A DNA stretch of 12,072 nt from Bacteroidota bacterium (lineage in GTDB: Bacteria; Bacteroidota; Bacteroidia; Flavobacteriales; Flavobacteriaceae). Both the position numbers and the translations under genes were made by a program. Position 1 is the stretch's first letter, and each line of letters starts with the position of its first letter. Shown here in pieces: positions 6,097 to 12,072 of this stretch. The stretch covers positions 1 to 12,072 of the forward strand of contig JAACDD010000145.1 in NCBI GenBank assembly GCA_009937085.1, in the 5' to 3' direction. Under the pieces are notes generated by a model. It saw only the letters and a program-made list of their open reading frames with translations. It was not told where the DNA came from and did not search any database.

Positions 6097-9000
6097 ATGC
6101 ATCCCAAATTTTTATATTCCTTGTTTTTTTTGTTTTTGTCGTACCATATATCGGCGCAAAAATATCTAGATTTAATTCGCGATGGTGAAACATCCGTTAG
6201 TACAATTGAAAACGAAGCCGAACAATTTTTCGATCAAGTTGGTAGAGGAAAAGGGAGTGGGTACAAATTCTACCAACGTTGGCTTTATTTAGCAAAGATA
6301 GATGGTGATGAAAATGGAAATATCATCCAAAACAAAAACTACCTAGAAGCATTTCACCGCTACAATAGAGAACGTAATTTTTCTTATGACACAAGAAGTG
6401 TAGAAGAGACGGCTAGCTGGAGCGAACTAGGGCCGACATATAAAAATGGTACTAGTGGTTGGAATCCAGGTGTAGGAAGGATTACGGCATTTGCTTTTGA
6501 AAACTCCGAACATTTTATAGTTGGTAGCCCAAGTGGAGGTGTTTGGAAAACCACAGACAGTGGGGAAAATTGGACAAGTCTCACAGATAATCTGTCCAAT
6601 ATTGATGTCTATGCGTTATCCATTCACCCGGGAGATAGTGATACTTATTATTGGGGAAGCACTGAAGGAAGAATATTTAAATCTTCTGATGGCGGAATCT
6701 CTTGGTCAATCTTAAACAGTACTAGTTTGATAGGTAGTAGCTCCTTTCATGTAGTAAATAAAATCCTCATCAACCCCGATAACACAAACATTCTATATGC
6801 AAGTGTGGAATATCAAGGTATTTTTCGCTCTGTCGATGGCGGATCCAATTGGAGCAAAATTCATGCAGAGTCATTTACTGGGTATGATATTGAGTTTAAG
6901 CCTGGCGACTCCTCAGTAGTCTATGCCACAGGAAATTCCTTTTTTAGTTCCACTGATAATGGGGAAACATTTTCTAAACACCCTCCTGTAAACCTCTTAA
7001 TTGGAAACCCTGACTGGAGTCAAGAACTGGTAAGCGGTAATACAGGATGGAGCTATAGTTCAACAAACCTTACTAACACGATTACGCCAAAAACGGGAGG
7101 AGGGATAGCATCATTTGTGAGTGCGTTTTTGGCCGACGATACTACGCGATTAGTCTCTAAGGTCATTGATCTAAGTGATGCGCCAAATGCTTGGCTTAGT
7201 TTTTCATACACTAATACAAAATATTTTTTTGACGTTGATGAACTCATTGTTGAATATAAAAAAGTTGGTGAAGACGATTGGTCCGTCTTAGCAACCTATG
7301 AAGAAGAAGCAACACAATGGACAGATATCATTATTGATCTTTCTGACCTTTATGATAGCTCAAGCACCTTTCAAATTGCATTCAAAGGAAAATCAAACTT
7401 TGGAGGAAATGTTACCTTAGACGATGTAGCTATATACGACTCTTTAGACACTACTTATTTTTCGGAAGGTTTTGAGTCTCGGGTTGAAATGATAAAAAAT
7501 TCTTTCTCAACTGGTGCCAAAATGATGGGAGTTTCAGCAGACGAGCCTAACAAAATATATCTTGTTGAAGAAAGAAACAGCTTGTTTTTTGGGCTTTTCG
7601 TTTCAGAAGACGAAGGACAAACGTTTTCTAAACTAGATCATGAAGGGAAAAATTACTTTGGATATTCTTCATTTGCTAGCGATGACCAAGGGCAAGCACC
7701 AAGAGACATGGATATTTCCGTGGATCCTAACAATGCTGATATTGTTTATTTATCTGGGATTTTGTCTTGGCGTTCCGATGACGGAGGAGAATCTTTCACC
7801 ATTACATCCCAATGGACCCCCGATTCGGCAAACCTTAATAACATTGGCTATTGCCACGCAGATATTGACATCACGGAGCTGGTGGATGGAATTCTTTTTG
7901 TAGGTACAGATGGTGGGATTTTTAAAGCTGAAGACCCTGATACGATAAATTCGTCTTATTACGAAGACTTGTCTGATGGCTTAGGTGTTCGACAATTCTA
8001 CAAAATTGGAGTATCAAATACTTCAGACGAGATAGTTACTGGAGGGGCGCAAGACAATGGTACTTCCGTACTTTCAAATAGCACATGGAAAGACTGGTTA
8101 GGGGCTGATGGTATGGAGACCTTCGTTGATAAAAATGATTCAAACAAACTATACGGCACCAGTCAATTTGGAAATCTTTACGTAAGCACTGACCAAGGGC
8201 AAACGAGATCTTTTTTTTTAGAACCTCCAGGGAAAGCTGGAAGTGCAAATAACGCAAACTGGATAGTTCCTTTTGAGCAAGACCCATCTGTTACTGACAA
8301 AGTTTATGTGGCCTATGATGAAGTGTTTTCTAAGGAAGATGACCAAGAGTGGGTCAAAATATCACAAACATTTAATGGCAACATAGATCAGTTTAAAATT
8401 GCACCAAATAATAATGCAGTCATGTATCTATCCATTAACGATACGCTTTACAAAACATCTGATGGGGGTCAAACGGACTGGGAAAAACTTATATTACCTG
8501 AAAGTACTGGAAATATTAATGCTATTGCGATTAATAAAGATGATTCCGAAAAAGTTGCTTTGGCCGTATCTGGGTTGAAAAAAGTTGTTTTTTCTGAGGA
8601 TGGTGGAATTTCGTGGGAAATATTAAATGGCAATTTACCCGAATTTTCCGCCAGTGCAATTACATTCTATGGTGAAGATTTAATTTTAGGGATGAATTAC
8701 GGCGTATTTTACAGTCATAGCGAAGAACGTTCAAATTGGGAGAGTTTCTCTGATAATTTACCAAATGTGAGAATAACAGAACTTGAAATAAATGATGCTT
8801 TGAATAAAGTTTATGCAGCTACATATGGACGTGGCCTCTGGGCCGCAGAATTAGTAACGCCAATACTAAAGGCAGATAAGTTGGTGTTGGAAAATATTGA
8901 AGTCTATCCAAACCCTGTGACAGACTTTTTGAAGCTGCAATTAAAATACAGTTTGAAAGCTTCAATTAAGATATATAACGAAGCTGGACAAGTTGTATAC

Positions 9001-9126
9001 TATTCCAAAAGTCGATTGCTTTCTCCAAATCACTCTATTGCGGTCAATCATTTTGCACCAGGAATCTATGTGATTCGAGTTACTTCAAGTAATCATACCA
9101 TAACCTTTAAAATTATCAAAAAATAA
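6097..9126 (+). CDS. T9SS-secreted Asp-box (BNR) beta-propeller protein with inserted jelly-roll domain
   Basis: Large exported protein of 1009 residues; no enzymatic function can be assigned. Signal peptide 1-21 (ending ISAQ). Asp-box/BNR motifs of the SxDxGxxW type occur at about 152 (TTDSGENW), 196 (SSDGGISW), 245 (SVDGGSNW) and 285 (STDNGETF). Further copies in the second half include SEDEGQTF, SDDGGESF, STDQGQTR, TSDGGQTDW and SEDGGISW, so one large or two smaller sortilin/VPS10-like propellers are likely. Between the fourth and fifth motif, about 300-450, sits a beta-sandwich-like segment (NTGWSYSS, AWLSFSYTN, GNVTLDDVAIYD) that resembles MAM/choice-of-anchor J domains. The C-terminal 80 residues are a type A T9SS sorting domain, with YPNPVTDFLKLQL near 935 and a final GIYVIRV...KIIKK. 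No sialidase catalytic set is evident. It is probably cell-surface bound or released, for adhesion or polymer binding. Confidence 0.88.
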   Translation: MHPKFLYSLFFLFLSYHISAQKYLDLIRDGETSVSTIENEAEQFFDQVGRGKGSGYKFYQRWLYLAKIDGDENGNIIQNKNYLEAFHRYNRERNFSYDTRSVEETASWSELGPTYKNGTSGWNPGVGRITAFAFENSEHFIVGSPSGGVWKTTDSGENWTSLTDNLSNIDVYALSIHPGDSDTYYWGSTEGRIFKSSDGGISWSILNSTSLIGSSSFHVVNKILINPDNTNILYASVEYQGIFRSVDGGSNWSKIHAESFTGYDIEFKPGDSSVVYATGNSFFSSTDNGETFSKHPPVNLLIGNPDWSQELVSGNTGWSYSSTNLTNTITPKTGGGIASFVSAFLADDTTRLVSKVIDLSDAPNAWLSFSYTNTKYFFDVDELIVEYKKVGEDDWSVLATYEEEATQWTDIIIDLSDLYDSSSTFQIAFKGKSNFGGNVTLDDVAIYDSLDTTYFSEGFESRVEMIKNSFSTGAKMMGVSADEPNKIYLVEERNSLFFGLFVSEDEGQTFSKLDHEGKNYFGYSSFASDDQGQAPRDMDISVDPNNADIVYLSGILSWRSDDGGESFTITSQWTPDSANLNNIGYCHADIDITELVDGILFVGTDGGIFKAEDPDTINSSYYEDLSDGLGVRQFYKIGVSNTSDEIVTGGAQDNGTSVLSNSTWKDWLGADGMETFVDKNDSNKLYGTSQFGNLYVSTDQGQTRSFFLEPPGKAGSANNANWIVPFEQDPSVTDKVYVAYDEVFSKEDDQEWVKISQTFNGNIDQFKIAPNNNAVMYLSINDTLYKTSDGGQTDWEKLILPESTGNINAIAINKDDSEKVALAVSGLKKVVFSEDGGISWEILNGNLPEFSASAITFYGEDLILGMNYGVFYSHSEERSNWESFSDNLPNVRITELEINDALNKVYAATYGRGLWAAELVTPILKADKLVLENIEVYPNPVTDFLKLQLKYSLKASIKIYNEAGQVVYYSKSRLLSPNHSIAVNHFAPGIYVIRVTSSNHTITFKIIKK
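8211..8219 (+). repeat. Nine-T homopolymer inside the T9SS protein gene
   Basis: A run of nine T spans the codons for Ser-Phe-Phe-Leu at about residues 705-708. A one-base change would frameshift the protein and remove the last 300 residues, including the sorting domain. An eight-T run also lies in the signal peptide codons (6124-6131). Long T runs arise by chance in AT-rich genes, so function is only a possibility. Confidence 0.6.
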
Positions 9127-9127
9127 A

Positions 9128-9151
9128 AAAACGGCTCCGAAGAGCCGTTTT
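9128..9151. terminator. Bidirectional rho-independent terminator
   Basis: A perfect 10-bp stem, AAAACGGCTC pairing with GAGCCGTTTT, closes a CGAA tetraloop. It begins two bases after the stop of the T9SS protein gene. The flanking A and T tracts make it work on either strand: for the plus-strand gene on its left and for the minus-strand pair of small genes on its right (the last of which stops at 9172). Confidence 0.92.
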
Positions 9152-9171
9152 AGATTAAAATAAACTTGGGT

Positions 9172-9372
9172 TTATTTTTTGTCTTCTGCAAGCATTGCTG
9201 CAGCGTGACCTTGGTTGTGAGCTAATGCTACTATAATTTTATCGTCCATAATTTCTATTATTTTGACGTTAAACTTATGTAACGCTTGATCCGGGTGCGT
9301 TCTCTCCACCCGCGACTCTATTATAATACCCAGTCCACACGGGTCATATAAATCGTGAATTAAGCTATTCAC
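9172..9372 (-). CDS. Hypothetical 66-residue protein, GTG start
   Basis: I do not recognise this small protein. It reads MNSLIHDLYDPCGLGIIIES and continues with a mixed hydrophobic and charged middle (VKIIEIMDDKIIVALAH) and ends AEDKK. There is no signal peptide or membrane helix; one Cys is present (residue 12). The start must be the GTG at 9372: the frame has a stop two codons upstream, and the ATG that overlaps the GTG is followed at once by a stop. The gene is 36 nt downstream of the LRR gene on the same strand and ends just before the shared terminator, so it is probably the second gene of a two-gene operon. An exact TATTTTTG (-7-like) sits at 9385-9392 but lacks a good -33 partner. The coding status is likely because of length, context and terminator. 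Confidence 0.6.
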   Translation of the reverse strand: MNSLIHDLYDPCGLGIIIESRVERTHPDQALHKFNVKIIEIMDDKIIVALAHNQGHAAAMLAEDKK

Positions 9373-9408
9373 ATCTTAAATATACAAAAATATTTTTATA
9401 TATCTAAT

Positions 9409-9687
9409 TTACGAAGAGGCGCCTATTACTTTTATGTCTTGACGTATGGCTTTTAAGTTTTCTAAACCGGTATCAGAAACATTCGTTTTCCAAAGATAAA
9501 CACGCTTTAAGCCGCTAAGCTTTTCGATTATTTTTAAACTTTCGTCCGTAATTTCAGTTCCATATAAATTTAACACCTCAACGTGTTTGAGATTATCAAG
9601 GTGCAAGATGGTTGTATCATTGATATTCGTGTTGCTAAGATTTAGACGGGTAAGGTTTTCTAAATTGCACTTAAGTTTGAGTATCAT
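9409..9687 (-). CDS. Short leucine-rich-repeat protein, like the C-terminus of PSCyt1-LRR cytochromes
   Basis: 92 residues, made almost wholly of three to four LRR units of the ribonuclease-inhibitor/AMN1-like kind: LTRLNLSNTNINDTTILHL, then VEVLNLYGTEITDESLKII, then LKRVYLWKTNVSDTGLENL. The LNLYGT and LYLWKTNV wording is typical, as I recall, of the last repeats of large Bacteroidota/Planctomycetes proteins with a PSCyt1 haem domain followed by LRRs, which are often beside sulfatases, as here. The haem domain (CxxCH) is absent, no signal peptide is visible, and the frame closes 10 codons upstream of the ATG with no LRR coding in the 153 bp before the sulfatase gene. It may be a remnant, or a free-standing binding protein, since a promoter-like sequence precedes it. 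Divergent from the sulfatase gene. Confidence 0.72.
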   Translation of the reverse strand: MILKLKCNLENLTRLNLSNTNINDTTILHLDNLKHVEVLNLYGTEITDESLKIIEKLSGLKRVYLWKTNVSDTGLENLKAIRQDIKVIGASS

Positions 9688-9706
9688 GATTTTTATTTTA
9701 ATAGAG

Positions 9707-9735
9707 TAAAAGTATGTTTAAAATGCTTTTGGCAA
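9707..9735 (-). promoter_or_regulatory. Candidate promoter of the LRR/66-residue gene pair
   Basis: On the minus strand a TTG (9733-9735) is followed after 18 nt by TACTTTTA (9714-9707), one base off the TAnnTTTG consensus. Transcription would start near 9700, about 13 nt before the LRR start codon. It lies in the 153-bp divergent spacer shared with the sulfatase gene. Confidence 0.5.
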
Positions 9736-9776
9736 TTAAAGGATTGTCTTAATTGCTACAACATATGATTTACTCC

Positions 9777-9791
9777 CTCATTACAAATGAG
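9777..9791. promoter_or_regulatory. Inverted repeat upstream of the sulfatase gene (possible operator)
   Basis: CTCATT-ACA-AATGAG is a perfect 6-3-6 inverted repeat, 50 nt before the sulfatase start codon and about 90 nt before the LRR start on the other strand. It overlaps the left edge of the long direct repeat. A second symmetrical piece, TAAATA-GTA-TATTTA, lies at 9809-9823. It could be a binding site for a regulator of either gene. The rest of the 153-bp spacer shows no clear sulfatase promoter; TATATTTA at 9816-9823 is the best -7 candidate. Confidence 0.4.
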
Positions 9792-9827
9792 TTCATAATG
9801 GTTGTGATTAAATAGTATATTTAGACT
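9778..9827 (+). repeat. 50-bp imperfect direct repeat, upstream copy
   Basis: Aligned without gaps to 11347-11396: 42 of 50 positions are identical, including 13 consecutive bases TACAAATGAGTTC. This copy lies in the sulfatase upstream region and ends 13 bp before the start codon. Most differences are G or T here against A or C in the other copy. Confidence 0.85.
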
Positions 9828-9840
9828 AGAAACTTAGTTT

Positions 9841-11346
9841 ATGCCTAAAAAACAAATTTGTTCGCTATTAATTGGTTTGGTTTTATCCTTTTGTGGTGCT
9901 AACGCTCAATACGCAAGCAAGGTCCACGCCAAAAAACAACCAAATATCATCATTTTTTTAGTTGATGATATGGGACTTATGGATAGTTCTGTTCCCTTTA
10001 TTACAGACAAAAAGGGCAGCCCAATGCTTTATGATTTGAATGGGATATACAATACCCCAAATCTTGAGAAATTAACACAAAACGGCATTCGTTTTAGTCA
10101 TTTTTATGCGCACTCGGTGTGCTCGCCCACTCGGATATCCATTATGACAGGACAAAATGCTGCGCGTCATAAAACAACAAACTGGATTTTACCTGAGGAA
10201 AAAAATAGCGGAGATTACGGTCCTGAAAAATGGAATTGGAAGGGGCTTTCAAATTCTTCACTAACATTGCCACGCATCCTAAAAGAGCAAGGGTATAAGA
10301 CTATTCATGTGGGTAAGGCACACTTTGGACCAAGAAATAGCGAAGGTGAAAATCCCTTACAACTAGGCTTTGATGTTAATATAGGGGGAAGTTCTATTGG
10401 CATGCCTGCAAGCTATTTTGGAGTTGACGGTTTTGGAAATAGTAAAGGGCGAAAAAAAAGAGCTGTTGAGGGATTAGAAAAGTATCATGGTACGGATATA
10501 TTTTTGACAGAAGCACTAACACTTGAAGCAAAAAAAGAAATCAGAAAAGCGCATAACGAAAAACAACCGTTTTTTTTACATATGGCACATTATGCCGTCC
10601 ACAGTCCATTTCAATTTGACCCTAAGTTTAAAGAAAACTACGATAATTTGGATATACCCTTAAAAGCAAAAGCGTATGCATCCATGATTGAAGGGGTTGA
10701 TAAATCACTTGGTGATATTGTTCGTCTTGTAAAAGAATTAAATGTTGGAAATGATACGCTAATTTTATTTTTGGGAGATAATGGATCTGATGCTCCCTTA
10801 CAAGATTTGAATGGATATAGCAGTTCAATGCCATTAAAAGGGAAAAAGGCAACGCATTGGGAAGGTGGCATGCGAGTGCCTTTCGTAGCAGCATGGATTA
10901 CGCCACAAAAAAATTATTGGCAGTCAAAACTACCCATTAAGCGCGGTAGTATTCAAACTCAAATGGGAACTGTTTTTGATATTTTTTCTACCATTGTAGA
11001 GCTCCACAATATTTCACTACCAAAAACACACCTAACAGATGGCTATTCGCTGCGTAAGCAATTTGAAGGAGGGAAAAATAAATCAAGGAAAAACCGTTTT
11101 CTAAATCATTACCCCCATCCACATAGGTCAAGTTATTTTACTAGTTTGGTAGACAACAATTGGAAGCTTATCTATCATTATAACCCACAAAGTAAAGCTA
11201 CTATTGAACTCTATCACCTAAAAAAAGACCCTTTTGAAAAGGTTGATGTAGCAAAAATAAAAAAGAAAAAGCTAAGCGAAATGATACGTATTATGGATCA
11301 AGACTTAGAACGTATGGGGGCCTTACTCCCCGAAAAACAGAACTAA
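9841..11346 (+). CDS. Secreted arylsulfatase-type sulfatase (family S1, Cys-type)
   Basis: Hydrolyses sulfate esters, probably on a polysaccharide or its fragments, in the periplasm or outside the cell. It has 501 residues. The signal peptide is about 1-22 (SFCGANA before Q23). The core begins QPNIIIFLVDDMG, with metal ligands D42 and D43. The sulfatase signature VCSPTRISIMTGQ has Cys94, the residue converted to formylglycine by a sulfatase-maturating enzyme not encoded here. Further active-site elements are GKAHFG (K159, H161), HYAVHSPF with H254, LGDNGSD with D313 and N314, and LKGKKATHWEGGMRVP (K333, K335, H339). The C-terminal part has NNWKLIYHY and ELYHLKKDPFEKVDVA, as in other S1 members. 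The active site looks complete; the substrate cannot be told from sequence. No glycoside hydrolase or SusCD pair is adjacent. The gene is bracketed by a 50-bp direct repeat. Confidence 0.93.
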   Translation: MPKKQICSLLIGLVLSFCGANAQYASKVHAKKQPNIIIFLVDDMGLMDSSVPFITDKKGSPMLYDLNGIYNTPNLEKLTQNGIRFSHFYAHSVCSPTRISIMTGQNAARHKTTNWILPEEKNSGDYGPEKWNWKGLSNSSLTLPRILKEQGYKTIHVGKAHFGPRNSEGENPLQLGFDVNIGGSSIGMPASYFGVDGFGNSKGRKKRAVEGLEKYHGTDIFLTEALTLEAKKEIRKAHNEKQPFFLHMAHYAVHSPFQFDPKFKENYDNLDIPLKAKAYASMIEGVDKSLGDIVRLVKELNVGNDTLILFLGDNGSDAPLQDLNGYSSSMPLKGKKATHWEGGMRVPFVAAWITPQKNYWQSKLPIKRGSIQTQMGTVFDIFSTIVELHNISLPKTHLTDGYSLRKQFEGGKNKSRKNRFLNHYPHPHRSSYFTSLVDNNWKLIYHYNPQSKATIELYHLKKDPFEKVDVAKIKKKKLSEMIRIMDQDLERMGALLPEKQN

Positions 11347-11396
11347 TCACTACAAATGAGTTCTTAATGATTATAATTAAACAGTATAGTTAAACT
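11347..11396 (+). repeat. 50-bp imperfect direct repeat, downstream copy
   Basis: Begins at the base after the sulfatase stop codon and ends 9 bp before the fbp stop codon. It fills almost the whole 59-bp spacer (11347-11405) between these convergent genes. 42 of 50 bases match the upstream copy. No GC-rich terminator hairpin is present in this spacer. Confidence 0.85.
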
Positions 11397-11405
11397 TAAT
11401 GTTAT

Positions 11406-12072
11406 TTATGGGCGTGCCAAAAAGCGATGAATATCATTTACCATTTCTTTATTCCCACAATAAAAGGGTGTTTTTTGGTGCAATTGGCTAGGCTCAATTT
11501 CTAATATTCTTTTTTCACCATTGGATGCTGAGCCTCCAGCTTGCTCTGCAATATAGGCTATTGGATTACACTCGTATAACAGACGTAACTTTCCATTAGC
11601 GTGTTTTGAAGTAGGTGGGTATAAATAAACGCCTCCTTTTATTAAATTCCTGTGGAAGTCTGAAACTAAAGAACCTATGTACCTAGAAGTATATGGCCTA
11701 TCATCAATATTTTCTTGACAATATTTAATATATTTTTTTATGCCCTCTGGAAAATGAACATAATTTCCTTCATTTATTGAATATATATTTCCGGATTTTG
11801 GAAATTTCAAATTTGGATGTGAAAGATAAAATGTACCAAGTGCTGGGTTAAGTGTAAATCCATTTACACCATGACCAGTAGTATAAACAAGCATTGTGGA
11901 AGTACCATAAAGCACATATCCTGCTGCAACTTGTTGTGTACCTTTTTGCAAAAAATCTGAGACCGAAACAGTGCTAGTATTGCTAGACAACCTCCTGTAT
12001 ATAGAGAATATCGTTCCTACTGAAACATTGGTATCAATGTTTGAGGAGCCGTCTAATGGATCAACTAGAACA
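11406..12072 (-). CDS. fbp: Fructose-1,6-bisphosphatase class I (5' end outside window)
   Basis: Gluconeogenic enzyme that converts fructose 1,6-bisphosphate to fructose 6-phosphate; cytoplasmic. The last 221 residues are visible and the frame is open to the window edge. Roughly 110-115 N-terminal residues are missing if the protein has the usual length of about 335. The visible part opens with the metal-binding signature DPLDGSSNID. It continues with SRYIGSLVSDFHRNLIKGG (sugar-phosphate binding, with the YIGSLVxDxHRN block) and KLRLLYECNPIAYIAEQAGG near the C-terminus, all standard for class I. The protein ends IHRFLARP. It is convergent with the sulfatase gene and apparently unrelated to it in function. 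Confidence 0.96.
   Translation of the reverse strand, partial: VLVDPLDGSSNIDTNVSVGTIFSIYRRLSSNTSTVSVSDFLQKGTQQVAAGYVLYGTSTMLVYTTGHGVNGFTLNPALGTFYLSHPNLKFPKSGNIYSINEGNYVHFPEGIKKYIKYCQENIDDRPYTSRYIGSLVSDFHRNLIKGGVYLYPPTSKHANGKLRLLYECNPIAYIAEQAGGSASNGEKRILEIEPSQLHQKTPFYCGNKEMVNDIHRFLARP

Noticed and set aside
6097..9126. Sialidase function for the Asp-box protein
   Set aside because: Asp boxes are structural and occur in many propellers; no sialidase arginine triad or FRIP-type motif is recognisable.
11988..11990. TTG start for an independent 194-residue protein
   Set aside because: The same frame continues upstream to the window edge through DPLDGSSNID, so it is the C-terminal part of fbp.

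Overview
The window reads as a chromosomal segment of a marine-type member of the Bacteroidota, most likely class Flavobacteriia. The reasons are a C-terminal type IX secretion (T9SS) sorting domain on a large exported protein, promoter-like sequences of the Bacteroidota type (TTG, about 19 nt, then TAnnTTTG), weak Shine-Dalgarno sequences, an AT-rich composition, a bS16 protein with a long Ala/Glu tail, and a DNA polymerase III alpha subunit with a proofreading exonuclease fused to its N-terminus. There is no rRNA, tRNA, CRISPR array, transposase or phage gene.

Left part (1-5991). The first 1609 bases hold, on the minus strand, the N-terminal 536 codons of dnaE: a DEDDh exonuclease followed by a PHP domain that has lost several metal ligands. 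Divergently, a good sigma-A-type promoter (1685-1714) drives a tightly packed run: rpsP (ribosomal protein bS16), rimM (16S maturation factor), a TonB-dependent receptor whose start overlaps the rimM stop by 8 nt, and, 33 nt further on, a PQQ-dependent aldose dehydrogenase of the soluble GSDH/YliI family. From remembered family sequences, the receptor resembles E. coli YncD/PqqU, the outer-membrane importer of pyrroloquinoline quinone, along its whole length. The last two genes therefore look like a cofactor-import plus cofactor-use pair: the receptor brings PQQ into the periplasm, where the dehydrogenase uses it.

Middle part (5992-9151). A 7-bp tandem repeat (GATTTGT, four full copies and one partial) lies in the promoter of a 1009-residue T9SS-secreted protein built of Asp-box (BNR) beta-propeller repeats with an inserted jelly-roll-like domain. 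The last repeat copies supply the predicted -33 element. The gene also contains a run of nine T. It ends at a strong, symmetrical terminator hairpin that also serves the convergent genes to its right.

Right part (9152-12072). Two small minus-strand genes (a 92-residue leucine-rich-repeat protein and an unknown 66-residue protein with a GTG start) appear to form a short operon with its own promoter. The LRR protein looks like the detached C-terminus of the PSCyt1-LRR cytochromes found near sulfatases in Bacteroidota and Planctomycetes. Next is a secreted Cys-type S1 sulfatase with a full active site. It is bracketed by a 50-bp imperfect direct repeat (42 of 50 identical by hand), one copy in its upstream region and one starting at the base after its stop codon. 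The window ends inside fbp (class I fructose-1,6-bisphosphatase, minus strand), whose N-terminal third lies outside.

The most interesting points are the PQQ import/use pair attached to a ribosome-biogenesis operon, the repeat-based promoter of the T9SS protein, and the repeat-bracketed sulfatase next to an orphan LRR fragment.
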